64,000 bases of DNA from Stieleria varia (GTDB lineage: Bacteria > Planctomycetota > Planctomycetia > Pirellulales > Pirellulaceae), in assembly GCF_038443385.1 (NCBI RefSeq), contig NZ_CP151726.1, positions 2,356,001 through 2,420,000 on the forward strand, in the 5' to 3' direction. Within the stretch, counting starts at the first letter, position 1. Each line of letters begins with the position of its first letter. Below the pieces are notes generated by a model. It did not search any database. It had not been told where the DNA came from and saw nothing but the letters and a program-made list of their open reading frames with translations. Shown here one piece after another: positions 54,947 to 64,000 of the stretch. Both the position numbers and the translations under genes were made by a program.

Positions 54947-57900
54947 CTACCGCAAGCCCCAGCGGATGGTGCTCCGTAGGCCGTCTTCTTCGAATTGCAT
55001 ATTAAGCTGCAAGGTGTCGATGCGGTTCATGAGCCCGAATGGCTTTTCCGGATCGAACGCGGGTTGACGTTGCTGGCTGGGTTTTCCGTATTGCTTGCTG
55101 ACCAGTTGATGGTTTTCCCACAGCCACTGATCACCGGGCAACTGTCGAGGATAAAAACCGAACAGTCGCTGGTGCTCCGCTGCGGCTTGCTCCACATTTT
55201 TGGAACCGCTCAACATGAACGGATACAGTCGCCCCAAGCCTGACATGACTGCTTGGCGATTGCCGTCCGACGCGGCGGCAAAAAGTCCGGGTAGTTGCCG
55301 CTGACACGCCGACGGATTGGCTTGTAACATCGCTGCATTGAGCTGCGCGGGCTCGACATTGATCACCTGATCGTCACTGGACCAAGGGATGTTGCGAATC
55401 ACCATGTAGTTGCCATGTACCTCGACTCCATAGCGAAGTTTGACGACGCCAAAGATATCCATGGTCCAAACCCATTCGTCGCGATCATCGACTTGGTAAA
55501 ACGAAACCGCGAAATCGTTTCGATTGCCACCAACCGTTTTAGACAGAGCGGCTTGACGCAAGTACTGCGCCGTTTGCTCGGGCGACTTTGTCTCCACCAT
55601 GATGCTGCAAGGACGTGTCAACATGGAAAGCATCACGGGGACCATCAGCATCTGGTTGCCGCCGCCGCGGAGCACATCGCCTCCGAAGGCACCGAAGATA
55701 TCTCCGCTGCCCATGGCGATGATCGGATCGGCATCAAAGATGGCCACGTGGATACTCGGACCAAAATCATCCATCATCGCGGGGCTTGCGCCGGAGAAAC
55801 GTTGAAAGAACTCTGAAAAATTGCCCGCGATCTGCTGCCATGCTGCTTCTTTTAAGTTCATCGAAAACTGCAAAACCGGTTTTGGCTCGACCACTGGAAT
55901 CGATAGCGGCACGTTGTCATCTTGATGTGCCAACATGGTCCTCAGACCGTTGTAGATTGAGTTGTCGACCAGCGGCAGAATGAACGTCGAAAGCTCTAAT
56001 TGATTCGATTCGACTTCGTCCAGCCGGATGGCGATGGGGTCAAAGAACCGACGCCAGTAGTTGGAATAATTTTCCACATACATCCGATACGCTTCGGCTT
56101 CCGCCTCGGTCGCCTTTTCGACCGGGACTTCCGGCAGGGTGCGCATGCGGGGCAATGAACCGTAGCGCTCGCTACGCACCAAACCAGTTGCTTCGACCGA
56201 CATGCCTTCGCCTTTCCAGTTCTTGGGTAGGAGCCCTTCGTCGATGAGGGTCGACGTCGAGATCGATTCGGCTTCTCCGTTGAGCCGCGCCAGCAAGACG
56301 CTTGCCGTCATCGCCTCCAGCTTCGCTTTCTCGATCATGCGTCGACGTTGGGCCAGCTTGACTTGAGGACTGACCAGTCGGCGAATGAAAGGGTCAGACA
56401 GGTAAGCGTAGATGCGAGTTTGCTCGCTGACATCGAGTTGCGTCAGCATGTAGCGAAACTCAGCACTGTCGCCGAGACTATCGTGTCCTTGTTGTTCGTG
56501 CAGTCCAATTGCCAGCTCGATTTCACCACGTTGTGTGCTGGCAAAGAGCAAATCGTCACGCAGTGCCATGTACGCGGGGGCGTCTGACGTGGTGGGAATC
56601 TCTAGGATCGCATTGCCCTCGAGCTTGGATGCCCCCAGCAGCCCGAGCAATTGCCGCAGCAGCTCGGGCTGTCTGAGTTTAGCCACGACCGTGACATCGG
56701 TGCCGTCGATGAAAAACAGATCGGGTGCGAACAACGCCATCTCACTGGTCAAACCCGAGGCAAGCACCGTATCGACCCAGTCGCGTGTCATCCCAAGTCG
56801 ACTCAAATAGCGAGACTCCAGGTTGTACTGCAGGCAGTTGCGTGTCAGCGATGTGCCCAAGCTGGCGATGAAGGGAGCACCTTTGTCGAGCATCGCAGGG
56901 ATGGATTCCGGCTTGCCGATGTAGACAAACAGTCGATCCGCTGGAACATAACGGGCCATTTCCAAGCTACCACCTTGTGCGCCGCCGAGCATCGCTTCGA
57001 ACGGATGCGACGTGACTTCGACACCCTTGAGTGAGTCAATCTCAACCGTTTGAGCTTCATCGGACCTTGTCACCGCAAGATCCTGCAATTGCAAGGTCTC
57101 TTCGATCGCAGCGCGTCCTCCCAGAACGGAGAACATTGACAGGTTCCGCCGAGCGTCTGGAGTTTGGCGAGGCGCGCCCGCTTGATTCCAAACGTGCAGG
57201 ACACCACCCCGGCTTGCCTTCAGATAGGGTTGCCAAGCAAAGTTTCTCGCATCGCTGAGATTGCCACTGAGTTGGGCGTAGGGCACGTCGGCAGCTTGTG
57301 GGATGTTAAGAGAAACCTTTTCGTTTTGGCCCAGCACTTGATTATGAATGTTCAAACTCAGCGGGGCGTCCATCGCTCGGCTGGACACCACCACCATCAT
57401 GTAATCCACGAAGTCCTTCTCGGCAGCGACCTTTGCCGCATCCTTGTCCAAAATCGGTCGTATCGTGACCTTTTGCGCTGCGATCAATTCGGGATCCACA
57501 TCGATACGTTCGCAGTTGCCATCCGTGTACAGAACCCAGTGCTTGCCGTCGTCAATGAGTGGACGTAGTTCAAAGGCAAGAACCACTCGCTTGTCCTGCG
57601 GAACGATTTGTCTGGTGACACCGTTGCGTTGAAGGTTCGCATCTGGCTCCGAAAACTTGAACTTTGCAGCCGGGATCAGATGCAAGAAGGGGCCGACGAG
57701 TTGCTGGTGATCGATCGCGTCCAGCAATTCATTGTTTCGTAAATTCAACGCATCCCAATTCTTAGCGACGTGCTCCCAACGCTTCTCGTTGGCGAAGTCC
57801 GCGAAGTCCGCAGGACCAACGCCGTCGTGGTCTTCTGCGAATTGGCGGCATGCTTCGTATCCCATACGCACCTGCCAGCGGCCATTCTGGACACTGGATT

Positions 57901-58207
57901 GCTGTAGCGCCGCATACATCCGCTTGCCGAGGTCACGCAGGCGGGCTTTGTCGGTCGGGACCAAGTACAGCTCGCGGAGGGTGTTTTGTGAATCGGCGTC
58001 CGGCAAACTTGGTACAAGGGGTGTCCAGAGTCCATCGGCGGGCAAGGAGACCTTGCCAACATAGAGGTGCAATGGGCCATCGCCCAGCGAAGCATGCGAA
58101 ATCTTGTTGACAGATGTGTCGGCAAACGCAGGCTGGAAGAAAACGCCTGTCGGAACGAAGCAAACTCCGAGAAAGATCGGAAACACTGAAAGAAATCGGC
58201 GAAACAT
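54947..58207 (-). CDS. Very large exported hypothetical protein
   Basis: A 1086-residue protein with no family I can name. MFRRFLSVFPIFLGVCFVPT begins a signal peptide ending near PAFADTS. No TM helix is seen in the rest, which alternates strand- and helix-rich parts (KHVLYVG-type strands such as PLHLYVGKVSLPADGLWTPL, and helices such as QVKLAQRRRMIEKAKLEAMT). It could be a periplasmic or surface protein. It is flanked by a Tat-exported oxidoreductase downstream and repeats upstream. No frameshift or internal break is visible. Confidence 0.85.
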   Translation of the reverse strand: MFRRFLSVFPIFLGVCFVPTGVFFQPAFADTSVNKISHASLGDGPLHLYVGKVSLPADGLWTPLVPSLPDADSQNTLRELYLVPTDKARLRDLGKRMYAALQQSSVQNGRWQVRMGYEACRQFAEDHDGVGPADFADFANEKRWEHVAKNWDALNLRNNELLDAIDHQQLVGPFLHLIPAAKFKFSEPDANLQRNGVTRQIVPQDKRVVLAFELRPLIDDGKHWVLYTDGNCERIDVDPELIAAQKVTIRPILDKDAAKVAAEKDFVDYMMVVVSSRAMDAPLSLNIHNQVLGQNEKVSLNIPQAADVPYAQLSGNLSDARNFAWQPYLKASRGGVLHVWNQAGAPRQTPDARRNLSMFSVLGGRAAIEETLQLQDLAVTRSDEAQTVEIDSLKGVEVTSHPFEAMLGGAQGGSLEMARYVPADRLFVYIGKPESIPAMLDKGAPFIASLGTSLTRNCLQYNLESRYLSRLGMTRDWVDTVLASGLTSEMALFAPDLFFIDGTDVTVVAKLRQPELLRQLLGLLGASKLEGNAILEIPTTSDAPAYMALRDDLLFASTQRGEIELAIGLHEQQGHDSLGDSAEFRYMLTQLDVSEQTRIYAYLSDPFIRRLVSPQVKLAQRRRMIEKAKLEAMTASVLLARLNGEAESISTSTLIDEGLLPKNWKGEGMSVEATGLVRSERYGSLPRMRTLPEVPVEKATEAEAEAYRMYVENYSNYWRRFFDPIAIRLDEVESNQLELSTFILPLVDNSIYNGLRTMLAHQDDNVPLSIPVVEPKPVLQFSMNLKEAAWQQIAGNFSEFFQRFSGASPAMMDDFGPSIHVAIFDADPIIAMGSGDIFGAFGGDVLRGGGNQMLMVPVMLSMLTRPCSIMVETKSPEQTAQYLRQAALSKTVGGNRNDFAVSFYQVDDRDEWVWTMDIFGVVKLRYGVEVHGNYMVIRNIPWSSDDQVINVEPAQLNAAMLQANPSACQRQLPGLFAAASDGNRQAVMSGLGRLYPFMLSGSKNVEQAAAEHQRLFGFYPRQLPGDQWLWENHQLVSKQYGKPSQQRQPAFDPEKPFGLMNRIDTLQLNMQFEEDGLRSTIRWGLR

Positions 58208-58259
58208 TGCTTCATTACCTTGTGGTTGGGGAACAGCGATTCAATTGCTGGCAGACTTC

Positions 58260-58314
58260 GTAGTGGGATACGCCATAATTCCTTTTGCAAGGGATTTCTG
58301 GCGAAATCCACTAC
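58260..58314. repeat. 55-bp imperfect palindrome, copy 1
   Basis: Begins GTAGTGGGAT and ends ATCCACTAC, with TTCTGGCGAAATCC in the right arm. A related copy in inverted orientation lies at 62277-62332. It is in the ~500-bp gap upstream of the 1086-residue protein gene. Confidence 0.7.
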
Positions 58315-58340
58315 ACCGACGATTGATAATATGTTGCTAG

Positions 58341-58553
58341 TGCATCGTCCAGTCTTAGAACGTGGGTTCGGTAGATGAGCCGTTTTGGCGTTAGCCACGG
58401 TTTTCGTGACACAACCGTGGCTAACGCCAAAACGGCTAACCCCAAAATCAAGGCACAACCGTGGCTAACGCCAAAACGGCTAACCCCAAAATCAAGACAC
58501 AACCGTGGCTAACGCCAAAACGGCTAACCCCAAAATCAAGACCGGACGATGCA
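58341..58553. repeat. Nested repeat: three 44-bp tandem units plus hairpin
   Basis: Three 44-bp units (starts 58410, 58454, 58498), each containing ACCGTGGCTAACGCCAAAAC, differ only at the last base. The region 58378-58402 is the exact complement of 58413-58437 (25-bp stem). Outer ends TGCATCGTCCAGTCTT (58341) and AAGACCGGACGATGCA (58538) pair at 15 of 16 positions. Confidence 0.9.
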
Positions 58554-58711
58554 CAAGGATGGATCATTCAGACAAATCAGCGAACGTGAATTCCCGTAGA
58601 GAGCCCTTGCGTTGAATTCCTGTGCGCGAAGGCAGCTTGGAAATTCAGAAACTTTTTCAAAGCTGCCGTGTGATCCTGCGAACGGTTCTCAACCTGTGCG
58701 TCGGAGCGCGT

Positions 58712-59908
58712 TCAGTTTGCCTCCAAGGCTTTGCGAAGCACCGGCTCGAACACTTCGGCTTGTCGCATGAACCCCAAATCGCTGGCGTGCGACCCGTCGG
58801 TAGCGCCTTCGGAATCGTCCCCGTACAGCGAGTCACCGTCGATGTAGAAGAGTCGCTCAACGCCCTCGTCTTGCAAGCGATTGAATGCTTCTTGGAGTGC
58901 CTTGTGGTTTCGGTCGTGGTGGGCATCGCGTGCCGGGGTGATCCAACTGTTGGTGTTCCGGCGATCCTCCACCAGGACGATCGGCGTCTCGGGTTTGGCG
59001 GCGCGGATCTGATGCACCAACGGCACACACTTTTGGGACACGGCGTCAGCGTCCATGTTGGGCAGGCAATCGATGACGTAGACGGCAGCATCCAGTTGGG
59101 TCAGAAAGTCACCCACTGCGGTGTCCATTCGCCCGTTGCCGGAGAATCCCAAATTGACCACCGGCATGTCGAACTTGCGTCCCAGGATTGCGGTGTGCAC
59201 CATTCCCGGGCGACTGGCACAGGCGCCGTGCGTGATGCTGGTTCCGTAGAACACGATTGGATTCTCTCGGGGAGGCAGGGAGTCAAACCGAGCTTCCAGC
59301 GGCACTCCAATGCTCAGAAATTCCACTCCGTTATACAGAGGCAAGTAGGCAACGTACTGGCGAAACCCTAGCGCCAAGTCCTTGGCGATGATCGTTTTCA
59401 TTTCTTGTTGATTGGGTTTGACGACGTTGACCCATCGCAGGTTGCCGTTGGGGTCCCTGGCGTACAGGTCGATGCCGCTCACTCCGGTCGCGGGCATGTG
59501 TGGCATCCCCAGCGAGCCTTTGGTTACTTTGTAGTGCACCTGAATCGTAGTGGCATCGGTGGCAAAACGGACCATCATTCCGGCACTGTCGCGGCTGAGA
59601 TTCCAAACCGCGTCGGTCACGCGTCCTTTTGCCGAGGCTGGGAATCGATCAAACCACCGCTCACGTGGTTGATCCGGCAGGATCCTGCCCTCGACACCCC
59701 AATTCGTCACATCATGCCACTGAATTCCGTCCCGTTGTGTCACACCGTCGGCGGATGTACCCGCATCGGCCATTTCTGGATCCAGTTTACCGATCGTGGG
59801 CGTCTCCCTGTCAGTCTGTTCTTTGTCAGTCGGTTTATCTTGGGCGATCAGCGAACAAGCAGGTGCCCAGAAGGCCAACGTGAGGAACAGCAGGGTTGTA
59901 GGTTTCAT
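58712..59908 (-). CDS. Secreted SGNH/GDSL-family hydrolase
   Basis: A 398-residue esterase-type protein. I use ATG 59908 (MKPTTLLFLTLAFWAPACSL); an ATG three codons earlier is equally possible. A signal peptide, with a possible lipobox in PACSL, ends near IAQDK. An N-terminal beta domain precedes the SGNH core: VFYGTSITHGACASRPG (catalytic Ser), NLGFSGNGRMDTAVGDFL (Gly and Asn), VLVEDRRNTNSW and DGSHASDLGFMRQ (Asp-His). It would cleave acyl or acetyl esters outside the cytoplasm, possibly from polysaccharides. It stands alone between repeats and the epimerase gene, which is divergent. Confidence 0.92.
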   Translation of the reverse strand: MKPTTLLFLTLAFWAPACSLIAQDKPTDKEQTDRETPTIGKLDPEMADAGTSADGVTQRDGIQWHDVTNWGVEGRILPDQPRERWFDRFPASAKGRVTDAVWNLSRDSAGMMVRFATDATTIQVHYKVTKGSLGMPHMPATGVSGIDLYARDPNGNLRWVNVVKPNQQEMKTIIAKDLALGFRQYVAYLPLYNGVEFLSIGVPLEARFDSLPPRENPIVFYGTSITHGACASRPGMVHTAILGRKFDMPVVNLGFSGNGRMDTAVGDFLTQLDAAVYVIDCLPNMDADAVSQKCVPLVHQIRAAKPETPIVLVEDRRNTNSWITPARDAHHDRNHKALQEAFNRLQDEGVERLFYIDGDSLYGDDSEGATDGSHASDLGFMRQAEVFEPVLRKALEAN

Positions 59909-60111
59909 TCGGGGCATTCCAGTCGAGAGAGTTGGCGTCTGCGGAGGGAAAAGGCGGTGCACGTAGGTGCACTTGCACAAGCCGTTTTACCTTGTCCATC
60001 AAGTCGGCGTCGGCATGTTTTTTGCAGCTTCCAGAAACATTCTTTTGGTCGCATCGCCGATTGAATTACCATAGAGGATACCAATAGCACTCTCAACATC
60101 ACAGAACCAAC

Positions 60112-61158
60112 ATGGCAAAGGCACTGGTAACGGGGGCAACCGGCTTCATCGGGTTGCACTTGGTCGAACACTTGACCCAGCGAGGAGACGACGTTCGCTG
60201 TCTGGTTCGTCGCGGCAGTGATCGTTCGGCACTGGGACGATACGGGGCCGAGTTTTTCGTCGGAGATTTGACCGATCAAGAATCGTTGCATCGTGCGGTG
60301 AAAGATGTCGATGTCGTCTATCACTTGGCGGGTGTGACCAAGTGTTTTTCCGTTGCCAGTTTTGAGGAAGCCAATGTGGTGGGAGTACGCCGTCTGGCGA
60401 CCGCGTGCTCAAGTCGAACAACGCCTCCGCGGTTCGTTCATGTTTCTTCGCTAGCCGCCGCCGGTCCGTCACAGATCGGTCGACCGAGAAAAGAATCCGA
60501 TGAGGCTGTTCCTGTTTCCAACTATGGTCGCAGCAAGTTGGCTGGTGAGTTCGTATTGCGGGAGTTCGTCGATCAGATTCCGGTCTCGATTGTTCGGCCC
60601 CCCGTGGTACTCGGTCCGGGGGACAAGGATGGTTTCTTACTCTTTGACTCGATCGCACGTTTCGGTTTGCACTTGGTGCCGGGACGAAATGATAACGAGT
60701 GCTCATTCATCAGTGCGTCTGACTTGGTCGCGGCGATGCGAGTTGTTTCAGAATCAGGTCAGCATTTGGTTTCCGATGTGGCCGATCCATCCGGCATCTA
60801 CTTTGTCGCGGACTCCATGATCCGTACGTTTGGTCAGTATGGTCAAATGATCGGTCACTCTTTGGGTCGAGAGCACGTTCGAGTGGTTTCTGTTCCGAAT
60901 CCCGTGATTTGGTGCGTTGCCGCGTTCAATGAGTTGGTTGCGAGAATTCGAGGGCATCAACACATCTTGAATTTTGACAAAGCTCGCGAAGCGGGTTACG
61001 GCTCGTGGGCCTGTTCGTCGGAAAAACTGGAGAGGGAAACCGGATTCGTTCCTGCGGAGTCTTTGCAAACTCGAATCGATCAGACGGTTGCGTGGTACGT
61101 TCAAAAAGGTTGGCTGCCGGCAACTGTCGGAACGACCGTCCGCGCAGAGTTGCAGTGA
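60112..61158 (+). CDS. NAD-dependent epimerase/dehydratase (extended SDR)
   Basis: A 348-residue cytoplasmic oxidoreductase. The dinucleotide loop is ALVTGATGFIGLHLVEHL, then GDLTDQESL, VVYHLAGVTKCFS and HVSSLAAAGPS (active-site Ser), with the catalytic pair Y138 and K142 in SNYGRSKLAGE. The C-terminal part (SFISASDLVAAMRVV) fits extended SDRs acting on nucleotide sugars or, less likely, isoprenoid or flavonoid-like substrates. The gene is alone; a 27-bp perfect stem hairpin lies about 110 bp downstream and could act as a terminator. Confidence 0.92.
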   Translation: MAKALVTGATGFIGLHLVEHLTQRGDDVRCLVRRGSDRSALGRYGAEFFVGDLTDQESLHRAVKDVDVVYHLAGVTKCFSVASFEEANVVGVRRLATACSSRTTPPRFVHVSSLAAAGPSQIGRPRKESDEAVPVSNYGRSKLAGEFVLREFVDQIPVSIVRPPVVLGPGDKDGFLLFDSIARFGLHLVPGRNDNECSFISASDLVAAMRVVSESGQHLVSDVADPSGIYFVADSMIRTFGQYGQMIGHSLGREHVRVVSVPNPVIWCVAAFNELVARIRGHQHILNFDKAREAGYGSWACSSEKLERETGFVPAESLQTRIDQTVAWYVQKGWLPATVGTTVRAELQ

Positions 61159-61271
61159 CGGTTCCTGGTTGACTACACGGGGATATTGCTGCGCTGATCA
61201 AAATCTGGGGTCGTGGCGCTGCGGCGCTCCGCAAGTTTCTGCCACGTCTCCCATCGCAGCTGGTGGCCCCC

Positions 61272-61420
61272 AGTGAGCCTCAGGCGCTAGCCGTGGGCCT
61301 GAGGCGGATTGTGGTGCCGGCCCACGGCTAGCGCCTGAGGCTCACTCTGATTGCGATGCATGGGACAAAAACATGGACTGAAAAAACAATGTCAACACCA
61401 AATCTTGATCAGCCCAGTCT
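61272..61420. repeat. 27-bp-stem hairpin with flank, inverted copy of the 32664-33026 repeat
   Basis: AGTGAGCCTCAGGCGCTAGC continuing to 61298 pairs perfectly with 61320-61346, with a 21-nt loop. The next ~70 bp are the reverse complement of 32664-32736. This copy has a single unit and no MITE. Confidence 0.85.
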
Positions 61421-61470
61421 TGATGACATTCGCTACGGGCCAACCACTCGTTAGTGGATCTGACACAGCA

Positions 61471-61980
61471 CTAGTTATCGCCGGTCAGCTCGTCGTCGAA
61501 CCATTGACGCCCCAGTTCTTGTTGAAATCGAAAAAGTCGATCGCCCGCGACTCTAAGTCGGCGACTGATTTCACGACCCAAGTTCATCATGACCATCGTG
61601 TACTGCTGCATGTCTTGATTGCAAAGTAATCGAAAGGCACGAAAAGGAATGCGAATGGCTTGGCAATCCGATTCTGCTCGGATCGACGCCGCACGCTTTT
61701 GGAGATCGACCAACGACATCTCACCAAAACAGTCTCCTTGCCGTAAACGTCCTAAGATAATGGGCATGTCTTCCCAACGTCGTTCGACAAGCGCTGTGCC
61801 TGATTGCAAGACGTAGACGCAGTCGCCCTTGTCGCCTTCGCAAAAGAAATACGAGTCGCGAGGGTGATGGTTTTCATCGCTATGGTTGAGGATGAAACTC
61901 AACGCTGCCGGAGAAACGCCGCCAAAAATCGGCATTGCTCGGAGCAACTCCAGTCGCTGTTGGGATGCCATCACTGTCAT
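61471..61980 (-). CDS. Cyclic-nucleotide-binding-domain protein
   Basis: A 169-residue single-domain protein; the start is ATG 61980 (MTVMASQQRLELLRAMPIFG) or the ATG nine bases later. The cNMP-binding beta roll is shown by GDKGDCVYVLQSGTALVERR and the phosphate-binding cassette FGEMSLVDLQKRAASIRAES, where the Glu and RA residues fit cAMP- or cGMP-type binding. No DNA-binding helix-turn-helix follows, so it is not a full CRP; the C-terminal helix is EISRRLRVAGDRLFRFQQEL. Ligand and partner are unknown. Confidence 0.9.
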   Translation of the reverse strand: MTVMASQQRLELLRAMPIFGGVSPAALSFILNHSDENHHPRDSYFFCEGDKGDCVYVLQSGTALVERRWEDMPIILGRLRQGDCFGEMSLVDLQKRAASIRAESDCQAIRIPFRAFRLLCNQDMQQYTMVMMNLGREISRRLRVAGDRLFRFQQELGRQWFDDELTGDN

Positions 61981-62276
61981 GAGTCGACCGCCTCTGAATC
62001 GCTAGAATGGGACCGCGTCTCAATAAACCGGTGTTCCTGAAACCGATGCACACGCCGTGTTGCATTGAACAGGAATGCCTGAATCTTAACGCATTCACGC
62101 GGGGGCGTGGTGGCTCGTGAATGATCCGGGCTAGCACCCAACAAGCATCTGGTCCAGTGTGCGTTACCCGTGGCCTGACGGCCAGTGGCTCAGGGCGCAT
62201 GACACCACCAGACGCATTGGAGACGCGAGAATGCTAAACTGCCGCTCACTTTGGATCGCATCGTCAGTCAATGGTG

Positions 62277-62332
62277 CAGTGGATTTCGCCAGAAATCCAC
62301 TGAGCAACGGAATTCTGGCGAATCCCACTACT
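62277..62332. repeat. 56-bp imperfect palindrome, copy 2 (inverted)
   Basis: GCAGTGGATTTCGCCAGAAA through GCGAATCCCACTAC, an inverted relative of 58260-58314. It lies in the gap before the subtilase gene. The same gap holds a lone MITE-like end, TGAATGATCCGGG followed by CTAG, near 62121-62137. Confidence 0.65.
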
Positions 62333-62406
62333 GAGTGAACTGCACATGAACCATTCGGGATAGGATTGATCCCCGATATTGCTTGCCCCGAATCCATTTG
62401 ATTTGA

Positions 62407-64000
62407 ATGCCCCAGTCCCGACACTTGCGAACCGTGCTGCGTGGCGAACGCCTGGAGTCGCGACGTCTGCTTGCCGTGGCAGGCAGCGATGTGATGTCCC
62501 GGGAACTCGGGCAGGCACCGTTTCTTGACAAGGGTATCCGCTACTACGATCTCGACACCCCCGTCTTGCTGTCCGTGATGCCGAATCGAATGGCGGTTCG
62601 ATGGAATGAATCTCCGACAAGCTTGCCGTCGTCGGTGCGCCCTCTGCGAATCGTTGACGGTGACGTCAGAATCTTTGAGTTGCCCGAACCGGTGTCGGTC
62701 GGTCCGAATCTGCAAGACTACGTCCGCAGCTTTCCTGGATATGACAGCGAAGTGCCTGTCTTTCACAATCCGGAAACCAATTCAGAAGTTGTCGTTTTCG
62801 ACGAAGTCATCGTTGCGTTGAAGGAAGTTGTTGACGCAAGTGATTTCTTTGGCCAGCACGAGTTGGTCCAAAGCTATAAACCGTTGTCGGGAACGTCGGA
62901 CCAATTCGTCGTTACCGTTGCGATTGGCGCAGGGATCGACGCGATCATTGCATCCAACACCCTTCGCAACGATGTGGCGGTCAGTTGGGCTGCCCCCAAC
63001 TTTTATCAGTCTTGGCAACGGACCGCGATTCCGAATGATCCACGGTTTGTCAATCAATGGCATGCCGAAAACAACGGTCAAGGCGGCGGTGTTATCGATG
63101 CCGATGTTGACTTGCCCACCGCATGGGACGTCAATTCGGGCGGTTCACCCGACATCGTGATCGGAATCATCGACGATGGAGTGGCAACGGATCATCCAGA
63201 CATTTTGAATCACGCCAATCCGGGCGAGATACCCGGTGACGGAATCGACAACGACGGCAACGGCTGGATCGATGACGTCCATGGATGGAACTTTGTCGCC
63301 GACAACAATCAATCCAGCTACACCCCGGTGGACGACCACGGGACTGCGGTCGCCGGTGTGGCGGCAGGACGCGGAGACAACGGGATCGGCATCGCCGGTG
63401 CGGCCTACCGATCGCCAGTGCTCAGCGCACGCATCTTTGACAATGGCGCGACGGCGAGCGACGCCAACATTGCCGCGGCCATTTATTACATGGCTGGCCG
63501 AACCAGGGACGGCAACGGCACTTGGCGATCAGCCGACATTGTCAACAACTCGTGGAGCGGCGGCAGTCCCAGCACGGTGATCCGTCAAGCGTTGCAATGG
63601 GGAACGACCCAAGGCCGGCTTGGTCAGGGTGCCATGTACCTGTTTGCGACGGGCAACGAGTTCGGCTCTGTCGACTTGCCGGCGTCCTTGTCATCGCTCA
63701 TTCCCGGCGTGGTTTCCGTGGGGGCGACGAACAATTTTGGCGAGCGATCCAACTACAGCAACTCGGGACCGCAAGTCGACTTGGTCGCGCCCAGCAACGA
63801 CACCCGTCCCGGTTATCTTGCCATTGACACGACAGACGTTCCCGGCAGCCAAGGCTATACGAGCAGCGACTACACCGGCACGGGCGGCACTGGATTCGGT
63901 GGAACGTCGGCGGCAACGCCGTTGGCAACCGGGATCGCCGCGTTGGCGATGGCGGAGCTGGCTGAGCAAAACATCGTGCTGTCGCCGGCACAGATGCGTC
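62407..64000 (+). CDS. S8-family serine peptidase (subtilase), 3' partial
   Basis: A surface or secreted protease cut by the window edge after 531 residues. The N-terminus MPQSRHLRTVLRGERLESRR continues LLAVAG, the ERLExRxLLA motif seen at the start of many planctomycete extracellular proteins. A prodomain-like region (~60-200, VVVFDEVIVALKEVVD) comes before the catalytic domain. The catalytic triad is visible: Asp in VIGIIDDGVATDHPD (near 253), His in DDHGTAVAGVAAGRG (near 310) and Ser in GFGGTSAATPLATGI (near 500), with SWSGGS and FATGNE as the oxyanion region. GDGIDNDGNGWIDD is a Ca-binding-like insert common in such proteases. Confidence 0.93.
   Translation, partial: MPQSRHLRTVLRGERLESRRLLAVAGSDVMSRELGQAPFLDKGIRYYDLDTPVLLSVMPNRMAVRWNESPTSLPSSVRPLRIVDGDVRIFELPEPVSVGPNLQDYVRSFPGYDSEVPVFHNPETNSEVVVFDEVIVALKEVVDASDFFGQHELVQSYKPLSGTSDQFVVTVAIGAGIDAIIASNTLRNDVAVSWAAPNFYQSWQRTAIPNDPRFVNQWHAENNGQGGGVIDADVDLPTAWDVNSGGSPDIVIGIIDDGVATDHPDILNHANPGEIPGDGIDNDGNGWIDDVHGWNFVADNNQSSYTPVDDHGTAVAGVAAGRGDNGIGIAGAAYRSPVLSARIFDNGATASDANIAAAIYYMAGRTRDGNGTWRSADIVNNSWSGGSPSTVIRQALQWGTTQGRLGQGAMYLFATGNEFGSVDLPASLSSLIPGVVSVGATNNFGERSNYSNSGPQVDLVAPSNDTRPGYLAIDTTDVPGSQGYTSSDYTGTGGTGFGGTSAATPLATGIAALAMAELAEQNIVLSPAQMR

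Noticed and set aside
58410-58541. Possible CRISPR array
   Set aside because: The 44-bp units are directly adjacent with no spacers and no cas genes are nearby.
62164-62766. 200-codon minus-strand frame at the subtilase start
   Set aside because: It overlaps the subtilase N-terminus with the planctomycete ERLESRRLLA motif and has no domain of its own.

Overview
The window looks like a chromosomal segment of a planctomycete of the Pirellulales/Rhodopirellula type. This is inferred from gene content: a sulfatase, a DUF1080 protein, secreted Gfo/Idh/MocA and SGNH proteins, a subtilase with the N-terminal motif ERLESRRLLA, very large envelope proteins, kdsA, and many receiver-domain proteins. 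No tRNA, rRNA or CRISPR array was seen. Nothing was searched; all family assignments come from reading motifs.

Layout. 1-4.2 kb: a CzcA-type heavy-metal RND pump (cut by the window edge), its adaptor and a His/Trp-rich exported protein. 4.3-9.0 kb: an AT-rich accessory patch with an ISAs1-type insertion sequence and a small run of secreted-protein genes, two of which carry in-frame stops and one also an N-terminal frameshift. The patch lies between two 43-bp direct repeats of the 3' end of a response-regulator gene. 8.9-17.0 kb: a signalling block on the minus strand: BLUF light-sensor protein, H-NOX haem/NO sensor, two histidine kinases, then four receiver proteins (HDOD, degenerate HD-GYP, stand-alone receiver, HD-GYP). 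17.2-22.5 kb: sulfatase, a lipoprotein with a transglutaminase-like region, kdsA and a homocysteine S-methyltransferase-family protein.

22.7-32.7 kb: a compact four-gene operon made of a VWA/PKD membrane protein, a 1126-residue tubulin/FtsZ-like protein, a two-TM membrane protein and a polytopic membrane P-loop NTPase. It matches the outline of a predicted, uncharacterised membrane-remodelling system (tubulin-like protein + VWA protein + NTPase) and is the most interesting locus here.

33-39.5 kb: M48 metallopeptidase lipoprotein, acpP-fabF, a conserved unknown, a DUF1080 protein and a YceH-family protein. 39.8-41.5 kb: an IS1380-like element. 41.9-46.1 kb: a GHMP-kinase/UDPGP fusion coupled to a GalU-like nucleotidyltransferase. 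46.9-54.8 kb: sucA, an ABC-F ATPase, a small membrane protein, a phosphoesterase and an oxidoreductase. 54.9-64 kb: a 1086-residue exported protein, an SGNH hydrolase, an NAD-dependent epimerase, a cyclic-nucleotide-binding protein and the start of a subtilase.

The intergenic DNA is crowded with short palindromic repeats. One 160-176 bp family (four copies) shares its terminal sequence CCCGGAT and its CTAG target duplication with the IS1380-like element and looks like its non-autonomous MITE. Two copies sit exactly at a gene's 3' end, so that the CTAG provides the TAG stop codon. Unoccupied versions of two insertion sites can be read inside the window.
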